From Hippasteria phrygiana (taxonomy: Eukaryota; Echinodermata; Asteroidea; Valvatida; Goniasteridae): DNA of 64,000 nt. Positions 10,658 through 20,942 of the stretch are shown in pieces. Every line of letters begins with the position of its first letter. Within the stretch, counting starts at the first letter, position 1. Below the pieces are notes generated by a model. The model did not search any database, was not told the origin of the DNA, and saw nothing but the letters and a program-made list of their open reading frames with translations. Both the position numbers and the translations under genes were made by a program. Location of the stretch: assembly GCA_037893225.1 (NCBI GenBank), contig JAZGUH010000073.1:177565-241564 (forward strand), given 5' to 3'.

Positions 10658-13007
10658 TAGAGTTACTTTGCATTTCCTAGGATGTAGTCTGTGCATATGA
10701 ACCTTCTACTCAGTGTAATTGGCCAGAGCCCTCAATGTTCCAGATTAAATAGTTTTACCACGCAAACCTTCCATAGTCGGTGTTGTAGGCCTCAAGGCCA
10801 GTATCGGTCTCAAGACCAATCTTGAGACTTGATTTTGCTGGTCTCGGTCTCACTTTCAGTCTCGATCCTGTGGTCTTGGTCTTGGACTGTTGAGGTCTCG
10901 ACGTTTTGCTGAAAAACATTAAAGGTGCATGAAATTCCTAATGTGCGTTACTTTCAACACGTCGTTTGGATTTTATTTGCTTGATTTATTAGTATGTTAT
11001 GTAATCAAAAGGTCTTGAGGTCTCAGTATTGGTCTCGGACTTGAAGGTTGTATGTCCATAGCCCTTTTCTATAAAATATCTTATTTCTACAGAATCATGA
11101 TTAAGGCAAACTAAGCATATGTTAGCAGAACAATTTTAGAGGGGTGACATCAAATAGTTGGAAATGTTGTTAAAAGCATGTCAAGTTTTTGTTAAAAAAA
11201 TAACCTTAATAAAAGGCTTGTTTTCAAAGGGATTTGCTCGCCCCATAAGCAGAATTTCAGTTTTGAAGTGAGGCATTGTTGGGATAATTAAAAAAAAACA
11301 AGAACCAGGTTTTCTGTGGGATCTGCTAGAGGCATGTGAATACAGAAAGAAACTGTTTTGAAAAGAAACAAGACACAGGTATGGTTGCATTGTGGCCTAC
11401 AATAGCCCCAAACTGAAACCAAGTGATTTCAAAGTGAGTTGTGGCAGGGAGGCGTTAGAGCAAGCATTATTCTTTTCATGAGTTTGCTCGCCCCAGATGC
11501 ATAATTCTGGCTTTAAAATGAGACAAACAAATACGGAAAAGGCAACCTTTTCTTTTCTAACCAAAATAGGCAAGCGTGCATTAGTGTGTGTGCATACAAT
11601 AAACTGGACCTCATGTGGGTCACACGTATTGGAATTCGAATCTCATGCTTTGGAAAAACTAGTGCATGCTCGTTCGAAATGTGCCTGTTCGAAACGGACA
11701 AATTGCTCGGCTTTCGTTAAAAAAAGCCACGGGTGTATGTTTTCATGCCACACGCGGACCACAGTTTTGGAAGTGAGTTTCTTGGGAAGAGCTTTTTGGT
11801 AACACTGATGCGCATGCGTCTAATTTATTTGCATATTTAATCGGGCCCTATTGCATGCGTGGTGGTCTATACCCGTGGTGCAGTGCCTGTTGAAAATGTG
11901 CCGTAGTAGTGCGTGGCAGTCTGTACTGCCACGTTTGCAGATTTAGGCCTCCGGTTTGCTGTTTTTTTGCAGTTTTTGTGAGAACCGCTCATTCAAACAA
12001 CTTCATTGACACTGCACATTCTTGGGTCCTGAGCAATACACCTGACGATTTTCAACTTCATACAGTGCCCGGTTCTGGAGATAATCGAATTACACACAGA
12101 CACACATTTTCCTGGAAAAAGAGATTCCTGGAAATATATTAAGATGCCTCATGCTGAACTGCTAAATCTCAGGCATTGGTTCACCATTGCCAGCCCGATT
12201 TTCAGACAACAATAACATTAAATCCTGTAATAAAACAGTATGTAGTTCATACAAGATTAGCCCATAGTGCAATTGCATGCCAGAAGTTTCTGAATTACCC
12301 GAAAACTGATTAACATGTTGTATTTTTAAGGTATCCTGATCATAATAAATCAAGGTCCCTCTGTTGTCAAAAACCTCTGAATACAACAACTTTCTTTCTC
12401 TCTCTCTGAGCGGCAGTACCTCTCCAGGAAATTGGGTGGGGGAGGGAATTTTTGGCTCTAATTTTGTGTGCTTTCTTGCCCTTGTGAATTTGAGCTACCT
12501 CCTGTTATTTGATACAGTGGGGTAGACTGGTGGGGTGCCCACTGATATATCTTAAGAAGCTCTAAATTACATCAGGAAACCGACAAATTTGGTATGAAGT
12601 TTAGTATGTGGACAGGAACTTGCAGGCTGACGCTGTGGTGCTCCACCATTGCTGATTTAGCCAATCAGGAGCCTGATACATATTTAATCTGGAAGCATGT
12701 TTGATCAAGGAACATTGGTTAACCAGTGGTTGATTCGTGATGTAACTTGTGTAGTAACATCCAAGCATGAATGACGACGAGTCAAACCACAGTGTCACTG
12801 GTCCCCTCATCACTTGTCACATCTTAGCCATGAAGATATCCTACTGATAACCAGCACAACCATGCCCTGTACAAATGTAGGTAGGTTCAAGATGGACGAC
12901 AGGCGTGGTTGACTAGTCAAGATATAGTCATATAGTATGAGGTAGTCATTAAGAAGTTTATGTCCTTGATTCAATTCATTTTGGATGTCATTTTTTTTTT
13001 AATACAG

Positions 13008-13383
13008 ATTAGCAGTCGTGCTACACTTTACTGGCCACACTCACAGCCACGGTGGCATTGGGCATGGCCACAGCCATGGCGATAGTAGCCACGACGATAA
13101 AGAAGAAGAAACCCATAGTCATGGCAACAGTGGCAACAGTTGCAACAACTGCAAGACGGTGGACAACGGGGACCAAGAGCAGCCCCTAAGCATCCAGTCC
13201 GATCGCCTGATGCTGGTAATGGATGTCGACGCGCCCGAAGCGGAGGCCACGGTTGCACACAGGCCTCACAAGCCCAAGAAGGAGCAGGGCAACATGAACG
13301 TGAGGGCAGCATTTATCCACATCCTGGGTGACCTTATACAGAGTGTGGGCGTTTGCATTGCAGCTGTCGTTATCATGGTTAAG
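13008..13383 (+). CDS. SLC30A: ZnT zinc transporter, exon with His-rich loop and TM5
   Basis: Acceptor ACAG at 13004-13007; donor AAG|GTGAGG after 13383. The first base completes a Leu codon, giving LLAVVLHFTGHTHSHGG. The exon then encodes the cytoplasmic His-rich loop (HTHSHGGIGHGHSHGDSSHD and a further THSHG), a variable acidic/polar linker, a Lys-rich segment and TM5 NVRAAFIHILGDLIQSVGVC. HILGD is the second HxxxD site that completes the intramembrane zinc-binding tetrad. The loop His residues are thought to gather cytosolic zinc in this family. The GTG at 13018 is not a start; the exon is internal. Confidence 0.93.
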
Positions 13384-13517
13384 GTGAGGCGTTTTTGCTA
13401 CTTTGACATTGTAAACATTCAGAGCAAACAAAATAGGAAAAAGTCTAAACGCTTCTGAAACAATGTTGGATAATGGAAAATAACGATTTTGATGTATATT
13501 TGTGTCTTAGTACTGTT

Positions 13518-13863
13518 CAATATTGGGTTTTGCCCTTCCATATTTTGTAAACACTGTATACTCGGTGGGTTCCCGAGAGATTATTTGGAAAAAATCACTC
13601 AGGTGGGACCCAGGCCATGACCTCCTCCTTTCTAGTGCAGATGTCTTACCACTCGACCACCGAGCTTGTTGTAGTCGGTTGGCTGGTTCGAATCTGATAT
13701 AGCGGCGGGTACCACAGCCAAACTATTCATAAGATGCAATTTGCATCGGAATCATATAAATTCAATGGTTTTGCCCTTCACCGACGTATTTTATAAACAC
13801 TGTATACCCACTGAGTATACAGTATTTATTCAATACGTCGGTGAAGGGCAAAACCCAATATTG
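13518..13863. mobile_element. Inverted-repeat element enclosing a tRNA-like remnant
   Basis: The ends CAATATTGGGTTTTGCCCTT (13518) and its inverse (ending 13863) enclose a second internal copy of GGTTTTGCCCTTC near 13767. The right part, about 13768-13856, is itself a hairpin through CACCGACGTATTTTATAAAC. The minus strand of 13590-13668 resembles a tRNA: it has an A-box-like TGGTCGAGTGGT and a degraded B box, so a tRNA-derived SINE may have been captured. A GGTTCGAATC word also occurs on the + strand near 13687. Boundaries of the SINE part are uncertain. Confidence 0.5.
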
Positions 13864-14296
13864 AATTTATATCATCCCGACGCAAATTCAATCTTATGAA
13901 TAGCCTCAGTACTGTATTGAGACTTATGACAGAAAGAATCATGGGGCATCGCCACCCACAAAAGGATACCGCTTTCTGTCTGACATCATCGGGGGTAAAA
14001 GCACTGCATGCCATACACATGGGTCATTCTATAAATTTTGTGTCCAAAAGTGTGACATTTTTGGTGTCCCTGTTACATAGTGACATGTATAAGATTTTGC
14101 AATTCCAAGAGTGATTATGTAAAGCAAAGTACCTGTCAAACAAGTAAAAAATAGTGTGAAGTCAATTTTAATGATACTTGATGGAAACACAAGTCAGGTG
14201 TAACAGGGACACCCAAAAAATGTCACACTTTTGGACCCCAAATTTATGGAATGACCCACATACACCATGAGCTTTGTACACGGCTCCAGACATCAA

Positions 14297-14537
14297 GGGC
14301 CAATTTCATGTAGCTGCTAAGCACAAAAATTAGCTTAGCACAAAAATGTCTTGCTTAGTTAAAACAGATTACCAGCCAAAATGCCATGGGATTTTCATGC
14401 TAAGCAAACAACAGCTGAATGCCGGCCACAAGCGATACACTTCACATCAAAATTAGGTTGGTAATCCTGTATTTAGTAAGGAAGACTTTTCACGCTAAGC
14501 AATTCTTTGTGCTTAGCATGGCTGTGAAATTGGCCCC
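14297..14537 (+). mobile_element. GGCCAATTTCA MITE, copy 1
   Basis: About 240 bp with inverted ends GGGCCAATTTCA and TGAAATTGGCCCC, subterminal TGCTAAGCACAAAA and GTGCTTAGCA words and a core containing TACCAGCC and TTGGTAATCCTGT. No reading frame. It is one of six copies in the window (others near 16407, 18672, 30690, 30936 and 38483). Confidence 0.8.
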
Positions 14538-14955
14538 AGGGGTGTGGTAACACTGGTAAGCAGTGTTTTACCATTGATGACGTCACAGCCAAAAAGGTTT
14601 GGTTTTTCTTCTTGGTTTCTTTTTGGGACAGGAGCACGCCGAGTCTCAATAAACTCTGAATTACCTTATTGGTGACTAAGTCTTTAAAGAGGATGTTGAT
14701 TGCCTAGCACTAGGCACAAAAGGAGAGTTCTCGTTATGACGTAAGATTTATTTGCTGTCCGCAGCGACGACTTTTAGACAAATGGCACCCAAGGGCTATT
14801 CTGCACTAGAGGTGACTTGATAAAAATAGCTCTCAAAAGTCACTTTTTTGTTATTTCATGGCAGAAATAATTGGCCGTTGCATTTTACAATACGCAATCT
14901 ACATAAAACAAAAAAAATTACACAGACTTCTCCCAGCAATCAACATCCTCTTTAA

Positions 14956-15165
14956 CCCCTTGAACCCGGGCATACCGGGTATTTCATGGGGGCGTCGGCG
15001 CGCCAGGCTGGGTTATACAGCCAAGTGAAACGGAAACAAGAGGTTTGCGCAGCCAAGCATAACGTACACAATAATTGAAAATGCAGAAATTGGCGTGTAT
15101 AGATGTCAACCGGCCAGGTGGAAATTTTCAATCTGCACATATTTGGGTCAACCGTACGCAAGGGG
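14956..15165. mobile_element. TTAA-flanked MITE (CCCCTTG ends), copy A
   Basis: Ends CCCCTTGAACCCGGG and CCGTACGCAAGGGG, flanked by TTAA at 14952-14955 and 15166-15169. Precise TTAA target duplication is characteristic of piggyBac-superfamily transposons. The interior words ACAGCCAAG and AACGTACACAATAAT are shared with copy C at 22908-23120. No transposase. Confidence 0.8.
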
Positions 15166-15670
15166 TTAAGTGCAAAATCTTGATTTCTTACGTATTCCTT
15201 ATTGTTTCAGAACCATTTATAGCATTTTCCCTATTTTGATAACATTGACAATCCATCCCAAATAAGCCATGGTATATTTATCTTAGGGTAAAGTCCACCA
15301 AAAGGTCCCCTTCCAGTCCCATACATAACGCACCATGTTTTCTTAAATTACATAATCATCCCAAGGACTAATAACATAATTTTTTTATATATATATGTAA
15401 AATTGCATATGTTTATTGGGACCAGTGTCAATTCATTAGCTGTTCTGTGGCATAACACACTGCTGGATGTACACAGCTGCAGCGTGGGCTTGAATGATGT
15501 TTGCGTGCATACACTCTGTGCGAAGCTTCTAGTATAAACCCTACTCATGTGTTAGTTCCATATCCCTGGCCATACGCACAGTAGACTAGCACACAGGTAA
15601 CCTGTGTATTAGTCTACTACCACGCATTTTTCCTCCCATGAACGACATTCCCGTGTACGGGTGGGTACTA

Positions 15671-15763
15671 ACACTATGAACATCTAACAAAAGAAAACCC
15701 ACGCAGTCCTTTGTTACAAACAAAGGACTGCGTGGGTTTTCTTTTGTTAGATGTTCATAGTGT
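15671..15763. repeat. Perfect hairpin, 45-bp arms and 3-base loop
   Basis: 15671-15715 and 15719-15763 are exact inverse complements (ACACTATGAACATCTAACAA ... TTGTTAGATGTTCATAGTGT) separated only by ACA. It lies on the sense strand of a ZnT intron. It may be a very young snap-back element, an inverted-repeat locus able to form a long hairpin RNA, or an assembly artefact. Confidence 0.85.
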
Positions 15764-16122
15764 AAGCAAAAATATCCACTGGCACATTATGGTGAATAAG
15801 CCAGTTCGGTATCTCTAAGGTCAAAGGTTATTCGGGATAAAATTGCTGATGTAAAGTCACGCCATGTTACACGAATGCCCATTCTGATTGAATTTAACAC
15901 TTGCGCGTTGTGCAACCACCTTTTGCGTTCACACGCGCGCATTAGGTCACGCGGGTCATTCGGGATAAAATGTCATTGTGCACATGCGCAGTTGAAATAC
16001 CGAACAGGCTCATTGGTCAGTTGGAATTCAGTCCGTGCTCAGGAATAGGTATGATCTGTGAGGTGTAGTAACTCTATTGTGATGTTTTCTACTCTACTGT
16101 CCTCTTCCCCCTCCCCCAACAG

Positions 16123-16228
16123 CCAGATTGGAAGATCGCGGATCCCATCTGCACTTTTGTCTTCTCCGTTCTGGTGTTGATAACGACCATCTTGATTCTG
16201 CGAGATGCACTCCAAGTACTCATGGAAG
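16123..16228 (+). CDS. SLC30A: ZnT zinc transporter, exon with TM6
   Basis: Acceptor CCCAACAG at 16115-16122 after a pyrimidine tract; donor GAAG|GTATGG after 16228. Translation [20 protein letters not shown] followed by [16 protein letters not shown]. Asp-Pro-x-x-Thr at the start of TM6 and the LRD-x-x-x-x-LMEG exit into the cytoplasm are conserved ZnT features. The final Gly codon is split with the next exon. Confidence 0.93.
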
Positions 16229-16406
16229 GTATGGCTTGTTATTCCTTTTTTGTTTTTTTTTGTTTGTTTGTTTGTTTTTTGTTTTTTTTAGAATGTGCAA
16301 AGAAAATTGACAGGAACCTGTGTCTGGAGCACCATACCAACTTAGCTGCCTTTGCCCTCTGTTGGTCATTTCGCAATTGTTTTCACTGTCTTTGTGTGGG
16401 GGAACT

Positions 16407-16645
16407 GGGGCCAATTTCACGGAGCACAAAAATGTGCTGAGCACCAAAAAGTCTTGCTTAGTTAAACCAGGTTACCAGCCAAAAGGCCATGGGATTTTCA
16501 TGCTACATGTAAGCAAACAACAGCTGAATGCCAGCCACAAGCGATACACTCCAGGTCAAAATGTGGTTGGTAATCCTGTATTTACCAAGGAAGACTTTCA
16601 CGCTAAGCAAATGTTTGTGCTTAGCATCGCTGTGAAACTGGCCCC
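16407..16645 (+). mobile_element. GGCCAATTTCA MITE, copy 2
   Basis: Ends GGGGCCAATTTCACGG and GTGAAACTGGCCCC. It has the same internal order as copy 1 (ACCAGCC, CCATGGGATTTTCATGCTA, AACAACAGCTGAATGCC, TTGGTAATCCTGT, GTGCTTAGCA), with a short ACATGTA insertion near 16504. Confidence 0.8.
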
Positions 16646-17042
16646 AGGTCTGAAGTCCTAACCCATAAAACCTGGTCCATTTACCTTGTGACATTTTTTA
16701 TGATATTTCATTGAGTTGATAAAAAATTAAATCAGAAAAGAGCATAGACAGTGTTATTTTTTGTCTAGCAATAGCTAAGTTTTCCAAAGAAAAACATGCA
16801 AAAAATTATTTCTAACAGTTTGTGTCCTTTCTATGGAATAAAACTGATAAGACTTTTTTTAAATGTCTAATCGCTGCCCATTTACGTCCCCATAGTGTCT
16901 TCTTATTAAGTCCTCCCCCATGTCCTCTGTGGGAAAATGTCTACATTTTCCTTGTGGATTTGTGTATTTCTTTTTATTTATTCATTTTTGACAGATATCG
17001 AGGGTCATGTACATGTAGATGTACTACCCTATTAGTATAAAA

Positions 17043-17430
17043 CAGTGGTGTGCAAAATTATTCGAACACTTGGCATAGTTGTTTGTGATGAAATGGCAAT
17101 CAATATACCAATGTACATTCAAATGAAACCCTCTGGGATGAACTTCAGAAGACTTGGAACAGCATTAGTGTAGAAACTCTCAGGAAATAAATAGACACTA
17201 TGCCCGAAAGATGTGCCGCAGTGATTGCTGCCAAGGGTGGACACACCAAATATTAGAGTAAAGTTTGATAAAAAAGATGGTAGGACTGGCAGATACTAAT
17301 GTGAGCTACATGTATGCTCACAATTACCTTTTCTATTTAATACAGGTGAAAAATGTAAACCAGGCATTGTGGCATTAAATATCAATTTCTTCAGATATGT
17401 CAAGTGTTCGAATAATTTTGCACATCACTG
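17043..17430 (+). mobile_element. Tc1/mariner-like relic with terminal inverted repeats
   Basis: Ends CAGTGGTGTGCAAAATTATT (left, followed by CGAACACTTG) and their inverse (right, ending in CATCACTG) are 29-30 bp inverted repeats typical of Tc1-like transposons. The right end is followed by TA. At under 400 bp it is an internal-deletion derivative, but it keeps a piece of transposase (17122-17256). It sits in the same strand as the host ZnT gene. Confidence 0.85.
17122..17256 (+). pseudogene. Tc1-like transposase C-terminal remnant
   Basis: In one frame it reads NETLWDELQKTWNSIS, VETLRK, stop, then IDTMPERCAAVIAAKGGHTK and Tyr-stop. This matches the C-terminal tail typical of Tc1 transposases, with a Trp-containing helix, then a Met-Pro-x-Arg-Cys turn, then the Gly-Gly-x-Thr-x-Tyr ending. 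One internal TAA breaks it. The catalytic DDE part is absent. Confidence 0.8.
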
Positions 17431-18456
17431 TATACAAATAATCAAAAATTTAAATAGATAAAACAGATAGTGTAAACAGAATTAAAATAGAATGACACCC
17501 TAGATAATAATTATTGTTTTAACCCTAGAGGGTTAGGGTTAATAATCCTATCCCCTAGGCATTTTTGCTAGGTGTTAGGGTTAGTTCTCCACTATACAAT
17601 ATCCAATGGCATATTCCGTCTGTGTTAACTTTCAAGGGATATCAAGCCCTGTGTGAAGTAAAATAGTTGCAGGCTCTTTTGTCCAAAATCCAGCAAATTC
17701 TCCGGGTTGGTTGTGAATGATTTGGGAAGGTTAAATGTAGTGTACATGATTGGTAATCCTCAAAAAAAAAAAATATTTTAATTGCTGAATTATTACGAAA
17801 TTCCTTGCTAGACTGTAAGTTAATAGTAGTCTCAATCATCTTGTGACATGATGGCACCAGGTGTGCTGTCGTTTTCAAGAAAAGTGGAAATTTATATTGT
17901 TTTCCAAGGATTGTTCGGCTGAACAATCTTTGGAAAACTGCCCTCTATTGACCAAATGTAGTTAGTCCGCGTTGTGTCTAAAATGGGTTAACAATCCGAA
18001 AACGGGCGCACGCGTAGTGTACCGAAGCAACGCATGCAGTGGATCTTGGACGTTCCGCTCAGCCCTCGGCCTCTGTACATGTTATGTGACCAATTGAAAA
18101 CCATCCCATTTACAAAAATTGGGCTTATTTTACAAGAGGGCGCTATAACAATTGCCGCCCAACAGTGGAAAATAAACGCAATTTTCCAGGTCAGTGGAAC
18201 GATATTTCCTATAAAATACTAACCCCCAAATCAGGCATGCAACTTTTCCTCGGATCAGCTGATTTCCTCGTTTTTCACCTAACACTTATGCCATTGAAAA
18301 TAGAAAAACACTGTTTTTGTTAATTTCCAAGTTGCATGCCTGCCAAATCCGCCCACTGAAAATTGCAACAGTGACCAATCATGTACACTAACCTTAAGGG
18401 AAGTTTTCCAAAAATACTTACATGTATATGATCATTTTTGACTTCCATGAGGACAG

Positions 18457-18591
18457 GTGTACCGAGGCACATTAATCTGCAAGACCTGCGAGCAGACCTG
18501 AAGAGTGTACATCACGTCAGAATGGCCCACGGACTCCATGTCTGGTCCCTTACTACCAACCAAGCAGCCATTGCTGTGCATTTATGCATCG
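18457..18591 (+). CDS. SLC30A: ZnT zinc transporter, C-terminal cytoplasmic domain, first part
   Basis: Acceptor GGACAG at 18451-18456; donor ATCG|GTGAGT after 18591. The first two bases complete the Gly of MEG. Translation VPRHINLQDLRADLKSVHHV then RMAHGLHVWSLTTNQAAIAVHLCI. This is the start of the CDF cytoplasmic dimerisation domain. The VxxVHxLHxWSLT-type strand, here HHVRMAHGLHVWSLT, is a strongly conserved ZnT signature. The last base starts the Asp codon finished in the next exon. Confidence 0.93.
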
Positions 18592-18671
18592 GTGAGTTGC
18601 AAGGTTGATAGAAATCAACACAGGAAAAATGCTATAAATGGTTCTGAAGCAATGAAGAATACAAAATGACT

Positions 18672-19135
18672 GGGTCTAATTTCATAGAGCTGCTTAAAGC
18701 ACAAAATTTGCTTAAGTACAAAAAAACCCTTGCTTTAATAGTTAAAATCAGGTTACTAGCCAAAACTCCATGCGTTTGTTATACTAAGTAAAAAAACAGC
18801 TAAATACCAGACACAAACAATCTACATTGCATGGAGTTTGGCTGGTAACCCGTTTATATTTAGCAAAGTTTCTTTTGTTTAAGCAAATTTTCTGCTTAAC
18901 CCCTTGCGTACGGATGACGCCTGTGGGCGAAAATAAAACCAGTGTCACCAGGCCGGATGACGCCACTGGCCGCTGTTTGTGCTGTTTCGATCCATTGTTA
19001 GATTATTGTTTGTCATGCTTGACTGCACAAACACATTGTAGTGGTTCGATTTGGCTGCCAGAACCGCCGCAACACCCCGACGTCTCCCGTAAAATACCGT
19101 GCTCAAGGGGTTAAGCAGCTCTGTGAAATTGGCCC
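18672..19135 (+). mobile_element. GGCCAATTTCA MITE, copy 3, split by a nested TTAA element
   Basis: A diverged copy (GGGTCTAATTTCATAGAGCT ... TGAAATTGGCCCTC) whose right arm is interrupted at its TGCTTAA word by the element at 18900-19110. Joining the sides across a single TTAA restores the usual ~250-bp length, which fixes the order of insertion: this MITE first, the TTAA MITE later. Confidence 0.75.
18900..19110. mobile_element. TTAA-flanked MITE (CCCCTTG ends), copy B, nested
   Basis: Ends CCCCTTGCGTACGG and CCGTGCTCAAGGGG with TTAA at 18896-18899 and 19111-19114. About 211 bp, same size class as copies A and C. Inserted within another MITE. Confidence 0.85.
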
Positions 19136-19963
19136 TCAGTATATTTTGTGTTTGAGTAATTTATCGAGACTTTAGGGTAACAAACCGGAAGACATGTTAG
19201 AATGGGTAAATTGTTAGTGCAGCCTACAGAGGGCGCTCTGCTGTGCATGCACAACTGGAATGTGAAAAAACCTTATTGACAACATCAGCAATTAAAAATC
19301 GTTTTCTATGCCCCAGTGTGAGTTTCATATAGGGCTCCAATGTCAGGGGTGTGGCAAACCAGAATTTGTTTTGCTGTCCTATCTATGTCTAGAGCACAAA
19401 AACACATAAAAAACCTTTAGTTACTTTGATTTCTCTAACATTGGTTTTTCATTTATCCAGATCAATGAATTACAAGAAAATGGGAAAAACATATTTTTAT
19501 AGAAGTTTAATAATGCATGCTGTGACTGTTGATACGAGTAATACAATTAGATGACAGACAAATACAAGAATAAGACAAGATAAACAACCTTCCAAGCATA
19601 CATGTAAAGATAAACTTAAAAGGAAAGAAGCCAAAAGAACACAACAAAAAAGTGGAAACGCCCACAGGAAAAAGAAATTGCTGAAATCAAATCATAGTAT
19701 GGAATATATTAAAAAGGGAAAGTGTGTCTTGAATTTTTAAAAAGGGCAATTGACAATGCAGTGCACCAGTAACAATTTGCCAAGGAAAGGCCTGGAGAGA
19801 TGGAGAATGGTATCAGTGTAGGAGAAATTTTGCTTTTTTGGTTACCTCCAAAAAAGTAATTGTTGCCAAACTTGATTTCTTTTTTAATAGAGCCGTGCCA
19901 GGTTATATGAGGTTAAGAAGAGTGTAAAACCTGACGATGCTGTTTCTTGTGTCTCTATCTCAG

Positions 19964-20112
19964 ATGCTGGGGAGGATGCAGAAGGTGTTCTACAGGAGGC
20001 ATCACAGCTCGTCCGCAAGAAGTACAACATCACCTTCTCCACCATTCAAGTTGAGCACTACCAGCCTGAGGTTATGAACAACTGTGGACGATGTCAGGAA
20101 CCTAATCGTTAA
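19964..20112 (+). CDS. SLC30A: ZnT zinc transporter, last coding exon with stop
   Basis: Acceptor CTCAG ending 19963; stop TAA at 20110-20112. Translation D-AGEDAEGVLQEASQLVRKKY, NITFSTIQVEHYQPEV, MNNCGRCQEPNR. It completes the ferredoxin-like CDF C-terminal domain; the ITFSTIQVE strand is the conserved TIQ(V/M)E element. The terminal CxxC (CGRC) matches the cysteine pair near the C-terminus of ZnT2/3/4/8, which contributes to zinc binding between protomers. Confidence 0.93.
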
Positions 20113-20712
20113 AACAGGTGCCATCAGTCAATGTCTGCTGTGAGCCAAAGTGTTCATAGTATTCATGCTAGTTCAGGTGTGCTTGGTGTAAGCGAAGACA
20201 ATTCTATGATGAGGGTTAGCATATTTCACAGATAAGCAGGGAATGTTTGATTTGTGTGCAATTGCACATCATGGAATGGAATCCTGGTTTCCACGTACAT
20301 GTTGTTATGATTGTCGGCAGAAATTCCTGATGGCAGTGGCAATTTTGGAAAAGTTCCGTTGTGACCGATGCAGACAGGGACGGAGATAGTCGTCATAGTT
20401 GGACCAAGTTCAATTTTGCTGACTGTCTGCGTCCAGTCATAATAGTAGGTCCATTCAGATACATGTTCTGTCATGCTGTGTGTTCAGTGATGTCCCTCAC
20501 CGCATGAGTGCTATGAGTTCAGAAAAACTAAACTACAAAAAAAAACTTTTCATTGAAAAGATTTGACAGTTTGGAAAATTTTGTTATTCTCCTTCTTTGA
20601 TCAAATGACCATCTGTGAACCACCTGTGCCCCAACAGTCTGTGACTTGATATCTTGTGTGCTTTTATAGCAGCTGTATGGAAATCAGGCTTAAATATTCT
20701 GTGCTTACAGAC

Positions 20713-20793
20713 TATCACAGAATTTCTGTTATAGTACTGTAAGAATTTCTGTTATAGTACTGTAGGAATTTCTGTTATAGTACTGTAAGCACA
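20713..20793. repeat. Tandem triplication, unit GAATTTCTGTTATAGTACTG
   Basis: Three consecutive units of about 27 bp, each containing GAATTTCTGTTATAGTACTG followed by TAAGA/TAGGA/TAAGC. The flanks show an inverse relation (CTGTGCTTACAG before and CTGTAAGCACAGAA after), so the whole can fold. Confidence 0.8.
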
Positions 20794-20942
20794 GAATTTT
20801 GCTCATTTCCTACTTTTGTTTTTTAATTAATAACTTTAAAATTACTGCATGAAAATTACGACTCTTTGAGTATTATGTTAAAGAGACCTGTAAAATTTGT
20901 TGGTGCAAATATGGTTGCGTAGTCTTCATTCGTTATGATGTA

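Larger units (their letters stand above)
6103..13007 (+). other. ZnT intron, about 6.9 kb, rich in DNA elements
   Basis: GT...AG intron containing a hAT-like element (6360-6939), a foldback element (7022-7739), a repeat beginning AACCCTCCTAC (7778-7925), a direct repeat at 8301-8359 and 8475-8526, a sequence at 10126-10200 shared with 59580-59665, a hairpin MITE (10471-10657) and two copies of a 40-bp motif with TTTGCTCGCCCCA (11229-11273, 11480-11524). About 11.9-13.0 kb shows nothing recognisable. Confidence 0.55.
13384..16122 (+). other. ZnT intron between TM5 and TM6 exons
   Basis: GT...AG intron of about 2.7 kb with an inverted-repeat element containing a tRNA-like sequence (13518-13863), a GGCCAATTTCA MITE (14297-14537), a TTAA MITE (14956-15165), a hairpin near 15579-15620 (AGTAGACTAGCACACAGG and its inverse), and a perfect 45-bp-arm hairpin (15671-15763). 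An imperfect pair near 14030-14070 and 14215-14265 (TGTCCAAAAGTGTGACATTT and its inverse) forms another fold. Confidence 0.55.
16229..18456 (+). other. ZnT intron between TM6 and C-terminal-domain exons
   Basis: GT...AG intron with a GTTT-rich tract near 16245-16288, a GGCCAATTTCA MITE (16407-16645), a Tc1-like relic (17043-17430), a CCCTAGAGGGTTAGGGTTAA word near 17523, and a small hairpin at about 17903-17934 (TCCAAGGATTGTTC and its inverse). Confidence 0.55.
18592..19963 (+). other. Last ZnT intron
   Basis: GT...AG intron of about 1.4 kb. It holds a GGCCAATTTCA MITE (18672-19135) interrupted by a TTAA MITE (18900-19110). The remainder is AT-rich with no recognised feature. Confidence 0.6.
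2305..20112 (+). other. SLC30A: ZnT/SLC30A zinc transporter gene, 5'-incomplete, six visible coding exons
   Basis: Gene span from the first visible exon to the stop codon. Exons at 2305-2451, 5949-6102, 13008-13383, 16123-16228, 18457-18591 and 19964-20112 all have AG acceptors and GT donors and join in one frame to 354 whole codons plus one split codon. The family is the cation diffusion facilitator zinc/proton antiporter that moves cytosolic zinc into vesicles or out of the cell. The product shows TM2 to TM6, a His-rich loop between TM4 and TM5 and a cytoplasmic C-terminal domain ending in a CxxC motif, typical of the ZnT2/3/4/8 subgroup. The N-terminal exon(s) with TM1 are missing from the window. 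Which of the four vertebrate paralogues is closest cannot be decided by eye. No metal-response element was identified because the promoter is not present. Confidence 0.93.

Noticed and set aside
13018..13458. 146-codon frame with a GTG start taken as a stand-alone gene
   Set aside because: It is an internal ZnT exon (13008-13383) read through its GTGAGG donor; the bases before the GTG are in-frame exon sequence following an AG acceptor.
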